Origin: Vibrio echinoideorum
GTDB lineage: Bacteria; Pseudomonadota; Gammaproteobacteria; Enterobacterales; Vibrionaceae
Direction: 5' to 3'
Assembly: GCF_024347455.1 (NCBI RefSeq)
Contig: NZ_AP025483.1
Location: 124,001 to 188,000, forward strand
DNA: 64,000 nucleotides
Shown piece by piece: positions 40,887-53,100 of this stretch; position 1 is the first letter of the stretch; each line of letters starts with the position of its first letter. Both the position numbers and the translations under genes were made by a program. The notes beneath the pieces were generated by a model. It was given only the letters and a program-made list of their open reading frames with translations, was not told the DNA's origin and ran no database searches.

Positions 40887-42071
40887 ATGTCTAAAGAAAA
40901 ATTTGAACGTACGAAACCGCACGTAAACGTTGGTACTATCGGCCACGTTGACCACGGTAAAACAACTCTAACTGCTGCTATCTGTACTACACTTGCAAAA
41001 GTGTACGGCGGTGTTGCTAAAGATTTCGCATCTATCGATAACGCTCCAGAAGAGCGCGAGCGTGGTATCACAATCGCAACTTCTCACGTTGAGTACGATA
41101 CTCCTGCACGTCACTACGCACACGTAGACTGTCCTGGACACGCCGATTATGTTAAAAACATGATCACTGGTGCTGCTCAAATGGACGGCGGTATCCTAGT
41201 TGTTGCTGCTACAGATGGCCCTATGCCACAAACTCGTGAGCACATCCTACTTGGTCGTCAAGTTGGTATCCCTTACATCATCGTATTCATGAACAAATGT
41301 GACATGGTTGATGACGAAGAGCTACTTGAGCTAGTAGAAATGGAAGTTCGTGAGCTTCTTTCTGAGTACGAATACCCAGGAGACGACCTTCCAGTAATTC
41401 AAGGTTCTGCACTTGGCGCTCTAAACGGCGAAAAGCAGTGGGAAGACAAGATCGTTGAGCTTGCAGAAGCACTAGATTCTTACATTCCACTTCCAGAGCG
41501 TGCTGTTGACCTACCGTTCCTACTTCCTATTGAAGATGTATTCTCAATCCAAGGTCGTGGTACTGTAGTTACTGGTCGTATCGAACGCGGTATCCTACGT
41601 GTAGGTGACGAAGTAGAAATCGTTGGTATCAAAGAAACTACTCTTACTACTTGTACTGGTGTTGAAATGTTCCGTAAACTGCTTGACGAAGGTCGTGCAG
41701 GTGAGAACGTTGGTGCACTTCTACGTGGTACTAAGCGTGATGACGTTGAACGTGGCCAAGTACTTTCTGCTAAAGGTTCAATCAACCCACATACTAAGTT
41801 CGAGTCTGAAGTATACGTACTTTCTAAAGACGAAGGCGGCCGTCACACTCCTTTCTTCAAGGGTTACCGTCCACAGTTCTACTTCCGTACAACTGACGTA
41901 ACAGGCGATATCACTCTACCTGAAGGCGTAGAAATGGTAATGCCAGGTGACAACGTTCAAATGACTGTTGAGCTAATCGCTCCAATCGCAATGGACGAAG
42001 GTCTACGTTTCGCAATCCGCGAAGGTGGCCGTACAGTTGGTGCTGGTGTTGTAGCTAAAATCTTTGCATAA
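40887..42071 (+). CDS. tufB: Elongation factor Tu
   Basis: EF-Tu carries aminoacyl-tRNA to the ribosome. The 394 residues equal the E. coli length. G motifs are GHVDHGKT (P-loop), DCPGH and NKCD, with switch I GITI; domains 2 and 3 are complete and end in VVAKIFA. The ATG at 40887 has an AGAGGGA ribosome binding site; the frame is open further upstream but that extension is not part of the family. Its place behind the tRNA cluster is that of tufB, so it can be co-transcribed with the tRNAs. Confidence 0.98.
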   Translation: MSKEKFERTKPHVNVGTIGHVDHGKTTLTAAICTTLAKVYGGVAKDFASIDNAPEERERGITIATSHVEYDTPARHYAHVDCPGHADYVKNMITGAAQMDGGILVVAATDGPMPQTREHILLGRQVGIPYIIVFMNKCDMVDDEELLELVEMEVRELLSEYEYPGDDLPVIQGSALGALNGEKQWEDKIVELAEALDSYIPLPERAVDLPFLLPIEDVFSIQGRGTVVTGRIERGILRVGDEVEIVGIKETTLTTCTGVEMFRKLLDEGRAGENVGALLRGTKRDDVERGQVLSAKGSINPHTKFESEVYVLSKDEGGRHTPFFKGYRPQFYFRTTDVTGDITLPEGVEMVMPGDNVQMTVELIAPIAMDEGLRFAIREGGRTVGAGVVAKIFA

Positions 42072-42090
42072 GATTTGACGAACCACTAGT

Positions 42091-42118
42091 AAAAAGGGCA
42101 TCATTTGATGCCCTTTTT
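42091..42118 (+). terminator. Terminator after tufB
   Basis: The arms AAAAAGGGCATC and GATGCCCTTTTT around a short loop, with T-run. Confidence 0.92.
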
Positions 42119-42294
42119 CTTCGCTGAAAAAAGAGTTGGATGTTTTGGCATCAATTTTAGCTCTTAGCAAAGAATTAAACGGTCTTTTTGACTAAAATGA
42201 CTGTTAGATGTGTTGTTTTGCAACGCAAAGGAATGTGCCCTGCAACAGCGGGGTTATTGTCGTCTATATTTAAGACTTATCACAGGTTGGTTTT

Positions 42295-42672
42295 ATGAAA
42301 GCAAACGCTGAAACTCCTGATAGCTCAGGTGCAGCAGATACAATGAAGTGGGTAGTCGCTTTTGTACTGTTGGCTGCTGCTGTTGTGGGTAATTACCTGT
42401 ATGGTGAATTGTCTGTTGTAATTCGCGCTGCAGGTGTAGTTGTGCTGATTGCTGCCGCACTAGGCGTTGCAGCAACAACAGTTAAAGGTAAAGCTGCGAT
42501 CGATTTTGCAAAAGAATCTCGTATGGAGATTCGTAAAGTTGTTTGGCCTACTCGCCAAGAAACTATGCAAACTACATTGATCGTTTTAGCTGTATGTATT
42601 GTTATGTCTCTAGTGCTTTGGGGAATTGACGGCATTATGGTCCGTTTAGTTTCTCTAGCGACTGGGGTGTAG
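42295..42672 (+). CDS. secE: Protein translocase subunit SecE
   Basis: SecE clamps SecY in the inner-membrane translocon. The 125-residue protein has three hydrophobic segments (about residues 18-37, 39-62 and 92-118), like the three-helix E. coli form, and between the second and third the conserved amphipathic motif [17 protein letters not shown]. Thirteen bases separate it from nusG, the universal secE-nusG pair. Confidence 0.96.
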   Translation: MKANAETPDSSGAADTMKWVVAFVLLAAAVVGNYLYGELSVVIRAAGVVVLIAAALGVAATTVKGKAAIDFAKESRMEIRKVVWPTRQETMQTTLIVLAVCIVMSLVLWGIDGIMVRLVSLATGV

Positions 42673-42685
42673 AGGGTTCTGATTC

Positions 42686-43234
42686 ATGAGTGAAGCTCCA
42701 AAAAAACGTTGGTATGTAGTTCAAGCCTTTTCTGGCTATGAAGGTCGTGTATCTCAATCGCTACGCGAACATATTAAAATGCACGACATGGAAGAATTCT
42801 TTGGTGACGTTTTAGTACCTACTGAAGAAGTAGTGGAAATGCGTGCAGGTCAACGCCGTAAAAGCGAACGTAAGTTCTTCCCAGGTTACGTATTAGTGCA
42901 AATGATCATGAATGATGAATCATGGCACTTAGTACGCAGCATTCCTCGTGTTATGGGCTTCATTGGTGGTACCTCTGATCGTCCAGCACCAATCACTGAT
43001 AAAGAAGCTGATGCTATCTTGAACCGTCTAGAGAAAGCGAGCGAGTCTCCACGTCCTAAGACAATGTTCGAAGCGGGTGAAGTGGTTCGTGTTAACGATG
43101 GTCCATTTGCTGACTTTAACGGTACTGTTGAAGAAGTGGATTACGAGAAGAGCCGTATTAAGGTCTCTGTATCGATCTTTGGTCGTGCAACACCTGTTGA
43201 GCTTGAATTTGGTCAGGTTGAAAAACTGGACTAA
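42686..43234 (+). CDS. nusG: Transcription termination/antitermination protein NusG
   Basis: NusG binds RNA polymerase and links it to Rho or to ribosomal protein S10. The 182 residues comprise the NGN domain (starting [13 protein letters not shown]) and a C-terminal KOW domain ([20 protein letters not shown]). It also belongs to the antitermination complex that acts at the boxA sites of the rRNA operons in this window. Confidence 0.97.
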   Translation: MSEAPKKRWYVVQAFSGYEGRVSQSLREHIKMHDMEEFFGDVLVPTEEVVEMRAGQRRKSERKFFPGYVLVQMIMNDESWHLVRSIPRVMGFIGGTSDRPAPITDKEADAILNRLEKASESPRPKTMFEAGEVVRVNDGPFADFNGTVEEVDYEKSRIKVSVSIFGRATPVELEFGQVEKLD

Positions 43235-43323
43235 GACTCGATTGATTTGAGTAAGCTGTTGATAACTATTTAACAAGCTGTTCAAAATAAAAGAGTATAA
43301 AAAATCACCTTTTTAGGGTTGTT

Positions 43324-43361
43324 AAAGGCGCGAATTATGATTATAATTTCGCGCCTTTTTA
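43324..43361 (+). terminator. Terminator between nusG and rplK
   Basis: The arms AAAGGCGCGAA and TTCGCGCCTTT flank an AT-rich loop and a T-run follows, so rplK needs its own promoter in the next 85 bases. Confidence 0.88.
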
Positions 43362-43447
43362 CTTCCTATGAAGTGAAAAGAAATTAATGCAATTAAGGGG
43401 AGCTTGCCTCGTGGCTAGCGCATGTACCCAAATATTTAGGAAATATC

Positions 43448-43876
43448 ATGGCTAAGAAAGTTGAAGCTTATATCAAACTGCAAGTTGCAGCTGGTATGGC
43501 AAACCCAAGTCCACCGGTTGGTCCTGCTCTAGGTCAACACGGCGTGAACATCATGGAATTCTGTAAAGCGTTTAACGCAAAAACAGAATCTGTTGAGAAA
43601 GGTCTACCTACTCCAGTAGTTATTACTGTATACAACGACCGTTCTTTCACGTTCGTAACTAAGACTCCACCTGCTGCTGTTCTTCTTAAGAAAGCTGCTG
43701 GCGTTAAGTCTGGTTCTGGTCGTCCAAACACTGAAAAAGTGGGCACAGTAACTGACGCTCAAGTACAGGAAATCGCAGAAACTAAAGCTGCTGATATGAC
43801 TGGTGCTGACATCGAAGCAATGAAGCGTTCTATTGCTGGTACTGCTCGTTCAATGGGCCTAGTGGTAGAGGGATAA
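43448..43876 (+). CDS. rplK: 50S ribosomal protein L11
   Basis: L11 binds the GTPase-associated region of 23S rRNA and is needed for RelA activation. The 142 residues show [19 protein letters not shown] near the N terminus and the RNA-binding C-terminal domain ending in [10 protein letters not shown]. An AGGAAAT ribosome binding site precedes the ATG. Four bases separate it from rplA. Confidence 0.98.
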   Translation: MAKKVEAYIKLQVAAGMANPSPPVGPALGQHGVNIMEFCKAFNAKTESVEKGLPTPVVITVYNDRSFTFVTKTPPAAVLLKKAAGVKSGSGRPNTEKVGTVTDAQVQEIAETKAADMTGADIEAMKRSIAGTARSMGLVVEG

Positions 43877-43880
43877 GATC

Positions 43881-44585
43881 ATGGCAAAACTTACTAAGCG
43901 TATGCGCGTTATTCGCGACAAAGTTGAAGCAACTAAAGAATACGAAATCAACGAAGCTATTGCTCTTCTTAAAGAACTAGCAACGGCTAAATTCGTTGAG
44001 TCTGTTGATGTAGCTGTTAACCTAGGCATCGATGCTCGTAAATCTGACCAAAACGTACGTGGCGCAACTGTGCTACCTCACGGTACTGGCCGTGAAATCC
44101 GCGTTGCTGTGTTCACTCAAGGTGCAAACGCAGAAGCAGCTAAAGCAGCTGGCGCAGATATCGTTGGTATGGAAGATCTTGCTGAGCAAGTGAAAAAAGG
44201 CGTAATGGACTTTGACGTTGTTGTTGCTTCTCCAGATGCAATGCGCGTTGTTGGTCAACTAGGTACAATCCTAGGTCCACGCGGTCTAATGCCAAACCCT
44301 AAAGTTGGTACTGTAACTCCTAACGTTGCTGAAGCAGTTAAAAATGCTAAAGCTGGTCAGGTTCGTTACCGTAACGACAAGAACGGCATCATCCACACTA
44401 CTATCGGTAAAGCATCTTTCGAAGCTAACCAGCTTCAAGAGAACCTAGAATCACTTCTAGTAGCTCTTAAGAAAGCTAAACCTTCTTCAGCGAAAGGTAC
44501 TTTCCTGAAGAAAGTAAGCATCTCTACTACGATGGGTGCTGGTGTTGCTGTTGATCAAGCTAGTCTTGATACTCAAGCAAACTAA
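43881..44585 (+). CDS. rplA: 50S ribosomal protein L1
   Basis: L1 forms the mobile stalk at the E site and, in E. coli, represses translation of the L11-L1 message. The 234-residue protein has the signature [19 protein letters not shown]. It forms an operon with rplK. Confidence 0.98.
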   Translation: MAKLTKRMRVIRDKVEATKEYEINEAIALLKELATAKFVESVDVAVNLGIDARKSDQNVRGATVLPHGTGREIRVAVFTQGANAEAAKAAGADIVGMEDLAEQVKKGVMDFDVVVASPDAMRVVGQLGTILGPRGLMPNPKVGTVTPNVAEAVKNAKAGQVRYRNDKNGIIHTTIGKASFEANQLQENLESLLVALKKAKPSSAKGTFLKKVSISTTMGAGVAVDQASLDTQAN

Positions 44586-44586
44586 T

Positions 44587-44614
44587 TTGCTTAGGCGCAG
44601 ATTTAGTGTATACT
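44587..44614 (+). promoter_or_regulatory. Candidate promoter for rplJL-rpoBC
   Basis: TTGCTT, a 16-base spacer and TATACT lie just past the rplA stop. The same bases also lie in a hairpin with arms TTAGGCGCAG (44591-44600) and CTGCGCCTAA (44616-44625). Confidence 0.5.
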
Positions 44615-44639
44615 TCTGCGCCTAATATTTGTGGTTGGG

Positions 44640-44735
44640 TGGTTTTTGAAGCAATTCATAATCGTCTATCCCAAGACCGTAGGCGCCGAACCTTTTTAAG
44701 GTAAAGCTTAATAAAACCTACGTAGGCGATGTTGT
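44640..44735 (+). promoter_or_regulatory. L10-L7/L12 autoregulatory mRNA leader
   Basis: The leader upstream of rplJ holds the segments GTTTTTGAAGC-like, ATCGTCTATCCCAAGACCGT and the paired CCTACG and CGTAGG blocks that recall the L10 leader of enterobacteria, where the L10(L12)4 complex binds to repress translation. The match is from memory of the element, and the boundaries are approximate. Confidence 0.6.
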
Positions 44736-44829
44736 GGTTTGAAATGAATTTATTCATTTTTAAATAACGTCGTAAACGCTCAGTGTATTTTATATTGAGT
44801 GCTGTAATCACAACCAGAGGTTAATCCAA

Positions 44830-45324
44830 ATGGCTTTAAATCTTCAAGACAAAAAAGCAATTGTTGCTGAAGTCAACGAAGCAGCCAGTGGTGCACTTTC
44901 TGCAGTTGTAGCTGACTCTCGTGGCGTTACTGTTGGCGCGATGACTTCTCTACGTAAACAAGCTCGCGAAGCGGGTGTTTACATGAGAGTTGTTCGTAAC
45001 ACACTAGCACGCCGTGCAGTAGAAGGTACTGAGTATGAGTGTCTACAAGACACATTTACTGGTCCTAGCCTACTTGCATTCTCTAATGAGCACCCTGGTG
45101 CTGCTGCGCGTCTTTTCAAAGACTTCGCTAAAGAGAACAAAACATTCGAGATCAAAGCTGCTGCATTTGAAGGCGTAGTTACTGATGCTGATGTACTAGC
45201 GACACTACCAACTTACGACGAAGCTATCGCACGCCTAATGATGTGCATGAAAGAAGCTTCTGCTGGCAAGCTGGTTCGTACTATCGCTGCTGTTCGCGAC
45301 CAAAAAGAAGAAGCTGCGGCATAA
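44830..45324 (+). CDS. rplJ: 50S ribosomal protein L10
   Basis: L10 anchors the L7/L12 dimers at the stalk base. The 164-residue protein has the N-terminal RNA-binding domain ([20 protein letters not shown], then [12 protein letters not shown]) and a C-terminal helix that binds L7/L12. An AGAGG ribosome binding site precedes the ATG. Confidence 0.98.
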   Translation: MALNLQDKKAIVAEVNEAASGALSAVVADSRGVTVGAMTSLRKQAREAGVYMRVVRNTLARRAVEGTEYECLQDTFTGPSLLAFSNEHPGAAARLFKDFAKENKTFEIKAAAFEGVVTDADVLATLPTYDEAIARLMMCMKEASAGKLVRTIAAVRDQKEEAAA

Positions 45325-45381
45325 GCCTTGCTTTTCACTGGTTGCTATTTAAACTTATTGTTGACTTAAAAGAGAATTGTT

Positions 45382-45747
45382 ATGTCTATTACTAACGAGC
45401 AAATCCTAGACGCAGTTGCAGAAATGTCTGTAATGCAAGTTGTTGAGCTTATCGAAGCTATGGAAGAAAAATTCGGTGTTACTGCTGCTGCTGCAGTTGT
45501 AGCTGGTGGTGCTTCTGCTGAAGCTGCTGCTGAGCAAACTGAATTCGACGTTATCCTTACTGGCGCTGGCGCAAACAAAGTACAAGTTATCAAAGCTGTA
45601 CGTGGCGCAACTGGCCTAGGTCTTAAAGAAGCTAAAGGTCTTGTAGACTCAGCTCCTGCAGCGCTTAAAGAAGGCGTTGACAAAGCTGAAGCTGAAGCTC
45701 TTAAAGCACAGCTAGAAGAAGTTGGCGCTTCTGTTGAAATCAAGTAA
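45382..45747 (+). CDS. rplL: 50S ribosomal protein L7/L12
   Basis: The 121-residue acidic protein has the N-terminal dimer domain, an alanine-rich hinge, and the C-terminal factor-binding domain with [20 protein letters not shown]. It recruits translational GTPases. It follows rplJ after 57 bases. Confidence 0.98.
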   Translation: MSITNEQILDAVAEMSVMQVVELIEAMEEKFGVTAAAAVVAGGASAEAAAEQTEFDVILTGAGANKVQVIKAVRGATGLGLKEAKGLVDSAPAALKEGVDKAEAEALKAQLEEVGASVEIK

Positions 45748-45779
45748 TTATTACTTAATTTCCTAGCCGCAAGGCTAAT

Positions 45780-45811
45780 GGCTGGTGGTTTATTAACCAC
45801 CGGCCTTTTTG
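45780..45811 (+). terminator. Attenuator between rplL and rpoB
   Basis: The arms GGCTGGTGGTT and AACCACCGGCC plus a T-run lie in the rplL-rpoB gap, where E. coli has a partial terminator that lowers rpoBC expression relative to ribosomal proteins. Confidence 0.85.
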
Positions 45812-45983
45812 CGCTGTAGGGCTATGACGAATTTTCCCGCTGTTTAAATGTCATAGGCTGAGCAAAAAAAATAGTCATTTTTTCGAAATGATTGTTCACT
45901 ACAGTAAACAGCTGTTTGTCACCGCCCCCTCTTAAGAGTGTTTTGGGTGGTTTGGGTCACTTATCAGCGAGCTGAGGAACCCC

Positions 45984-48900
45984 ATGGTTTACTCTTATAC
46001 CGAGAAAAAGCGCATCCGTAAGGATTTTGGTACTCGTCCACAAGTTTTGGACATTCCATACCTGTTATCGATCCAGCTAGATTCTTTCGATAAATTCATC
46101 GAACAGGATCCTGAAGGTCAATACGGTCTTGAAGCTGCTTTCCGTTCTGTATTTCCAATTCAGAGCTACAACGGCAATTCTGAGCTGCAATACGTTAGCT
46201 ACCGTCTTGGTGAGCCAGTTTTTGACGTTAAAGAATGTCAAATCCGCGGTGTTACTTACTCAAAGCCACTACGCGTAAAACTACGTCTAGTTATCTTTGA
46301 CCGAGATGCACCAGCAGGTACTGTAAAAGACATTAAAGAACAAGAAGTCTACATGGGCGAAATTCCGCTTATGACAGACAATGGTACTTTCGTAATTAAT
46401 GGTACCGAGAGGGTTATCGTATCCCAGCTGCACCGAAGCCCAGGCGTGTTCTTCGACAGTGATAAGGGTAAGACTCACTCATCAGGTAAAGTTCTTTATA
46501 ACGCACGTGTAATTCCTTACCGTGGCTCATGGTTAGACTTTGAGTTCGATCCTAAGGATAACTTATTCGTACGTATCGACCGTCGTCGTAAGCTACCAGC
46601 ATCGATTATCCTTCGCGCACTTGGTAAATCGACAGAAGAGATCCTAGATCTGTTCTTCGACAAAGTGAACTTCGAAGTGAAAGACCAAACTCTACTTATG
46701 GAGTTGGTTCCTGATCGTCTACGTGGTGAAACTGCGTCATTCGACATCGAATCAAATGGTAAGACTTACGTTGAGACTGGTCGCCGTGTTACTGCTCGCC
46801 ATATCCGTCAACTTGAAAAAGATGGCGTTGAGCTCATCGAAGTACCAGTAGAGTACATCGTTGAAAAGATTGCTGCGAAAGATTACATCAACGAAGCAAC
46901 TGGCGAGATCATTGTTGGCGCAAACCAAGAGATCAGCCTAGAGGCACTTGCTAATTTATCTCAAGCAGGTCACAAGACTCTAGAAGTACTGTTCACGAAT
47001 GACCTAGACCATGGTCCATTCATGTCAGACACTCTACGTGCAGATAGCACAGTAGATCGCATCTCTGCATTGGTAGAAATCTACCGTATGATGCGTCCTG
47101 GCGAGCCACCAACAAAAGAAGCTGCAGAATCATTGTTCGAAAGCCTATTCTTCTCTGAAGATCGTTACGACCTATCAACTGTAGGCCGTATGAAATTCAA
47201 CAGCTCTATCGAGCGTGAAGAAGAAGAAGAGCGCGGTACTCTGGATGAATCAGACATCATTGAAGTGATGAAGAAACTGATTGGCATCCGTAACGGTAAA
47301 GGCGAAGTGGACGATATCGACCACCTTGGTAACCGTCGTATCCGTTCTGTAGGTGAAATGGCAGAAAACCAATTCCGTGTTGGTTTAGTTCGTGTAGAAC
47401 GTGCCGTTAAAGAACGTCTAAGCCTTGGTGACCTTGATGCAATTATGCCTCAAGACCTAATCAACGCTAAGCCGATCTCTGCTGCAGTTAAAGAATTCTT
47501 TGGCTCTTCACAGCTTTCACAGTTTATGGACCAGAACAACCCATTGTCAGAAGTTACGCACAAGCGTCGTATTTCTGCTTTAGGTCCAGGCGGTCTAACT
47601 CGTGAACGCGCAGGCTTTGAAGTACGTGATGTTCACGTAACTCACTACGGTCGTCTATGTCCGATCGAAACGCCTGAAGGTCCAAACATCGGTCTGATTA
47701 ACTCGCTATCTGCTTTTGCGCGTTGTAACGATTACGGTTTCCTAGAAACTCCGTACCGTCGCGTTGTAGATGGTGTAGTAACAGAAGAAGTTGATTACCT
47801 GTCTGCAATCCAGGAAGGTCAATTCGTTATCGCGCAGGCAAACACGGTTCTTACTGAAGAAGCGACGTTTGCTGATGAGCTAATCACTGCTCGTCAAAAA
47901 GGTGAATCTGGTCTTCACCCACGCGATCACGTTGACTACATGGACGTTGCGACAAACCAAGTAGTATCTATCGCTGCTTCGCTTATCCCGTTCCTAGAAC
48001 ACGATGATGCGAACCGTGCATTGATGGGTGCGAACATGCAACGTCAAGCGGTACCAACATTGAGAGCTGATAAGCCTCTAGTCGGTACTGGTATTGAACG
48101 TAACATCGCAGTTGACTCTGGTGTTACAGCGGTTGCTAAACGTGGTGGTCAAGTTCAGTCTGTTGACGCTTCTCGTATCGTAGTTAAGGTTAATGAAGAT
48201 GAATTGGTACCTGGCGAAGCTGGTATCGATATCTACAACCTAACTAAGTACACGCGTTCGAACCAAAACACATGTATTAACCAACGTCCAACTGTACTTC
48301 CTGGTGAACCAGTTGCACGCGGCGATGTTCTTGCTGATGGTCCTTCAACTGACCTTGGTGAACTTGCTCTTGGCCAAAACATGCGTATCGCGTTCATGCC
48401 TTGGAATGGTTACAACTTCGAAGACTCGATCTTAGTATCTGAGCGCGTAGTTCAAGAAGACCGTTTCACGACAATCCACATCCAAGAACTGTCTTGTGTG
48501 GCTCGTGATACTAAGCTGGGCTCTGAAGAGATCACAGCTGATATTCCAAACGTAGGTGAGTCTGCTCTGTCTAAACTAGATGAGTCAGGTATCGTTTACA
48601 TTGGTGCTGAAGTTAAGGGTGGCGACATCCTAGTTGGTAAAGTAACCCCTAAAGGTGAAACTCAACTGACTCCTGAAGAGAAGCTACTACGTGCAATCTT
48701 CGGTGAAAAAGCATCTGATGTTAAAGATACGTCACTACGTGTACCAAACTCTGTTTCGGGTACTATCATCGATGTACAAGTCTTCACTCGCGATGGCGTA
48801 GAGAAAGACAAACGTGCACTTGAAATCGAACAGATGCAGCTTAAAGAAGCTAAGAAAGACCTAACTGAAGAGTTCCAAATTCTTGAGGGTGGCCTTCTTA

Positions 48901-50012
48901 ACCGCGTTAGAGCTGTACTTCTGTCTGGTGGTTACTCTGAAGCTAAGCTTGATACTATCGGTCGTAAGCAATGGCTAGAGCAAGTTCTAGAAGACGATGC
49001 GCTACAAACACAGCTTGAGCAACTTGCTGAGCAGTGGGATGAGCTAAAAGCAGACTTCGATAAGAAGTTTGAAACTAAGCGTCGTAAAATCACTCAAGGT
49101 GATGATCTAGCGCCTGGCGTTCTTAAGATTGTTAAAGTTTACCTAGCGGTTAAACGTCGTATCCAGCCTGGTGATAAAATGGCCGGTCGTCATGGTAACA
49201 AAGGTGTAATCTCTAAGATTAACCCTGTTGAAGACATGCCATACGATGAGAAAGGTCAGCCTGTAGACATCGTACTTAACCCACTGGGTGTACCATCGCG
49301 TATGAACATTGGTCAGATCCTAGAAGTTCACCTAGGTTTGGCTGCGAAAGGTATCGGTGACAAGATCAACGAAATGCTTAAGGAACAACAAGAACTGCAT
49401 AAGTTCCGTGAGTTCCTACAGAAGGTTTATGATCTTGGTGATACTCGTCAGAAAGTTGATATTGCTGAACTGTCTGATGATCAAGTTCGTACACTGATCA
49501 AGAACCTACGTGGCGGTCTACCGATTGCTACCCCTGTGTTCGACGGTGCTTCTGAGTCTTTAATCAAAGATCTATTAAAACTGGGTGATCTGCCAGAATC
49601 TGGTCAGCTTAAACTGTTTGATGGTCGTACTGGTGATTCGTTTGAGCGTCCTGTAACTGTTGGTTACATGTACATGCTGAAACTGAACCACTTGGTTGAT
49701 GACAAGATGCATGCTCGTTCAACTGGTTCTTACAGCCTAGTAACTCAGCAACCACTTGGTGGTAAAGCTCAGTTCGGTGGTCAGCGTTTCGGTGAGATGG
49801 AAGTATGGGCACTAGAAGCATACGGTGCTGCATATACTCTACAAGAAATGCTAACAGTTAAGTCAGATGACGTTAACGGCCGTACTAAGATGTATAAGAA
49901 CATCGTAGACGGTAACCATAGCATGGAACCTGGCATGCCAGAGTCGTTCAACGTACTGTTGAAAGAGATTCGCTCGCTAGGTATCAACATCGAGCTAGAA
50001 GACGAAGAGTAA
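45984..50012 (+). CDS. rpoB: RNA polymerase subunit beta
   Basis: The 1342 residues equal the E. coli length. Visible motifs include the rifampicin region [20 protein letters not shown] with wild-type Asp, His and, in SALGPGGL, Ser residues, so no rifampicin-resistance change is seen there. The catalytic-core stretch [16 protein letters not shown] and the C-terminal [19 protein letters not shown] are also intact. An AGGAACCCC-type ribosome binding site precedes the ATG. Confidence 0.98.
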   Translation: MVYSYTEKKRIRKDFGTRPQVLDIPYLLSIQLDSFDKFIEQDPEGQYGLEAAFRSVFPIQSYNGNSELQYVSYRLGEPVFDVKECQIRGVTYSKPLRVKLRLVIFDRDAPAGTVKDIKEQEVYMGEIPLMTDNGTFVINGTERVIVSQLHRSPGVFFDSDKGKTHSSGKVLYNARVIPYRGSWLDFEFDPKDNLFVRIDRRRKLPASIILRALGKSTEEILDLFFDKVNFEVKDQTLLMELVPDRLRGETASFDIESNGKTYVETGRRVTARHIRQLEKDGVELIEVPVEYIVEKIAAKDYINEATGEIIVGANQEISLEALANLSQAGHKTLEVLFTNDLDHGPFMSDTLRADSTVDRISALVEIYRMMRPGEPPTKEAAESLFESLFFSEDRYDLSTVGRMKFNSSIEREEEEERGTLDESDIIEVMKKLIGIRNGKGEVDDIDHLGNRRIRSVGEMAENQFRVGLVRVERAVKERLSLGDLDAIMPQDLINAKPISAAVKEFFGSSQLSQFMDQNNPLSEVTHKRRISALGPGGLTRERAGFEVRDVHVTHYGRLCPIETPEGPNIGLINSLSAFARCNDYGFLETPYRRVVDGVVTEEVDYLSAIQEGQFVIAQANTVLTEEATFADELITARQKGESGLHPRDHVDYMDVATNQVVSIAASLIPFLEHDDANRALMGANMQRQAVPTLRADKPLVGTGIERNIAVDSGVTAVAKRGGQVQSVDASRIVVKVNEDELVPGEAGIDIYNLTKYTRSNQNTCINQRPTVLPGEPVARGDVLADGPSTDLGELALGQNMRIAFMPWNGYNFEDSILVSERVVQEDRFTTIHIQELSCVARDTKLGSEEITADIPNVGESALSKLDESGIVYIGAEVKGGDILVGKVTPKGETQLTPEEKLLRAIFGEKASDVKDTSLRVPNSVSGTIIDVQVFTRDGVEKDKRALEIEQMQLKEAKKDLTEEFQILEGGLLNRVRAVLLSGGYSEAKLDTIGRKQWLEQVLEDDALQTQLEQLAEQWDELKADFDKKFETKRRKITQGDDLAPGVLKIVKVYLAVKRRIQPGDKMAGRHGNKGVISKINPVEDMPYDEKGQPVDIVLNPLGVPSRMNIGQILEVHLGLAAKGIGDKINEMLKEQQELHKFREFLQKVYDLGDTRQKVDIAELSDDQVRTLIKNLRGGLPIATPVFDGASESLIKDLLKLGDLPESGQLKLFDGRTGDSFERPVTVGYMYMLKLNHLVDDKMHARSTGSYSLVTQQPLGGKAQFGGQRFGEMEVWALEAYGAAYTLQEMLTVKSDDVNGRTKMYKNIVDGNHSMEPGMPESFNVLLKEIRSLGINIELEDEE

Positions 50013-50102
50013 TCCCTCTTTTTTATAAAGAAGATTGGATTACTTGGTAAAGGGGGCTCACTTTAGTCGGTGAGCTCCTTTAACTCCTTACAGGAGCTGA
50101 AT

Positions 50103-53100
50103 GTGAAAGACTTATTAAACTTTCTAAAAGCACAGCATAAGACCGAAGAATTTGATGCAATCAAAATCGGTCTCTCTTCACCAGACACGATCCGTTCGTG
50201 GTCTTTTGGTGAAGTTAAAAAGCCGGAAACAATTAACTATCGTACGTTCAAGCCTGAACGTGATGGTCTGTTCTGTGCACGTATTTTTGGTCCAGTTAAA
50301 GACTACGAATGTCTTTGTGGCAAATACAAGCGCCTGAAGCACCGTGGTGTTATCTGTGAGAAGTGTGGCGTTGAAGTTACACAAACTAAAGTTCGTCGTG
50401 ACCGTATGGGCCACATCGAGCTAGCTTCACCAGTTGCTCACATCTGGTTCCTTAAATCACTACCGTCTCGTATCGGTCTACTAATGGATATCCCTCTACG
50501 TGATATCGAACGTGTTCTTTACTTCGAAATGTACGTAGTAACTGAACCGGGTATGACTGATCTAGAAAAATCTCAGATGCTTACTGAAGAAGAGTATCTG
50601 GATCGCCTAGAAGAGTGGGGTGACGAATTCACTGCTAAGATGGGTGCTGAAGCGATCAAAGATCTGCTTTCAACAATGGACCTTCATCAAGAAGTGGAAG
50701 AAATGCGCGAAGAGTTGGAAACAACTAACTCTGAAACTAAGCGTAAGAAAGTTACTAAGCGTTTGAAGCTAGTTGAATCATTTATCTCATCAGGCAACAA
50801 GCCTGAGTGGATGATCTTAACTGTACTTCCAGTGCTACCGCCAGATCTACGTCCTCTAGTACCTCTAGATGGCGGTCGTTTTGCGACTTCAGATCTGAAC
50901 GACCTTTACCGTCGTGTGATTAACCGTAACAACCGTTTGAAGCGTCTTCTAGAGCTAGCGGCTCCAGACATCATCGTACGTAACGAAAAGCGTATGTTGC
51001 AAGAGTCTGTTGATGCCCTTCTAGATAACGGTCGTCGCGGTCGTGCAATCACGGGTTCTAACAAGCGTCCTCTGAAATCTCTTGCTGATATGATCAAGGG
51101 TAAACAAGGTCGTTTCCGTCAGAACCTTCTTGGTAAGCGTGTAGACTACTCTGGCCGTTCTGTAATCACAGTAGGTCCATACCTTCGTCTGCATCAGTGT
51201 GGTCTTCCTAAGAAGATGGCACTTGAGCTATTTAAACCATTCATCTACAGCAAGTTAGAGACTCGTGGCATGGCTACGACAATCAAAGCTGCTAAGAAAA
51301 TGGTAGAGCGCGAAGAAGCGATCGTTTGGGATATCCTAGACGAAGTTATCCGCGAACACCCAGTACTGCTTAACCGTGCACCTACACTTCACCGTCTAGG
51401 TATCCAAGCGTTTGAACCAGTACTAATCGAAGGTAAAGCGATTCAGCTTCACCCACTAGTATGTGCGGCATACAACGCCGATTTCGATGGTGACCAAATG
51501 GCTGTACACGTGCCTCTAACTTTAGAAGCACAACTAGAAGCTCGTACCCTAATGATGTCGACGAATAACATTCTGTCGCCAGCATCAGGTGATCCGATCA
51601 TCGTTCCTTCTCAGGATGTTGTATTGGGTCTTTACTACATGACACGTGACAAGATCAACGTGAAAGGTGAAGGTATGTACCTTGCTGGCCCTGAAGAGGC
51701 TGAAAAGGCATACCGTACTAAGACTGCTGAGCTACATGCTCGCGTTAAAGTACGTATCACTGAAACTGTAGTAGACGAAGACGGTAATAGCACAACGAAT
51801 ACTGGCTTAGTTGATACGACTGTTGGTCGTGCAATGCTATGGCAGATCGTTCCATCTGGCCTACCGTACAGCATCGTTAACCAGAAGTTAGGTAAGAAGC
51901 AAATTTCTAACCTACTAAACGAGTGTTACCGTAAGCTTGGTCTTAAAGATACAGTAGTATTCGCTGACCAAATCATGTACGCAGGTTTTGCATATGCTGC
52001 ACTTTCAGGTGTTTCTGTAGGTATCGACGACATGGTCGTACCTCAAGCGAAATACGATGAAATTGAATCTGCTGAAGAAGAAGTTCGTGAAATCCAAGAG
52101 CAATTCCAATCTGGTCTTGTTACTGCGGGTGAGCGTTACAACAAAGTTATCGATATCTGGGCATCTACGAATGACCGTGTTGCGAAAGCAATGATGGATA
52201 ACCTATCTTCTGAAACAGTTATTAACCGTGACGGCGAAGAAGAACAGCAAGAATCGTTCAACAGCATCTACATGATGGCCGATTCAGGCGCACGTGGTTC
52301 TGCAGCTCAGATTCGTCAGCTAGCAGGTATGCGTGGTCTGATGGCACGTCCAGATGGTTCTATCATCGAAACGCCGATCACAGCGAACTTTAAAGAAGGT
52401 CTAAACGTCCTTCAGTACTTTATCTCAACGCACGGTGCTCGTAAGGGTCTTGCGGATACAGCACTGAAAACAGCTAACTCGGGTTACCTAACTCGTCGTC
52501 TAGTAGACGTAGCACAAGACGTTGTAGTTCACGAACATGACTGTGGCACGCATGAAGGTATCGACATGATGCCTCATATCGAAGGTGGTGACGTTAAAGT
52601 TGCACTTTCTGAGCTTGCTCTTGGTCGTGTAGTTGCTGAAGATGTTCTTAAGCCTGGTACTGAAGATGTACTGATTCCACGTAATACTCTGATTGATGAG
52701 AAGTGGTGTCAAATCATGGAAGACAACTCTGTAGATAGCATGAAAGTGCGCTCAGTTGTTACCTGTGATGCAGACTTCGGTTGTTGTGCACAGTGTTACG
52801 GTCGTGACCTAGCACGTGGCCACTTAGTAAACCAAGGTGAAGCAGTTGGTGTTATCGCTGCACAATCTATCGGTGAACCGGGTACACAGCTAACGATGCG
52901 TACGTTCCACATCGGTGGTGCGGCATCTACTGCAGCAGCAGAGAACAGCATCCAAGCTAAGACAACTGGTACTGTGAAACTTCACAATGCTAAGTTCGTA
53001 ATCAACAAAGACAAGAAACTGGTTATCACTTCTCGTGCATCTGAGATGACGATTATTGATGAATTCGGCCGTACTAAAGAGAAGCACAAACTTCCTTACG

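Noticed and set aside
50070..50102. Upstream GTG start for rpoC
   Set aside because: It would add 11 residues absent from the family and would bury the ACAGGAG site that serves the GTG at 50103.
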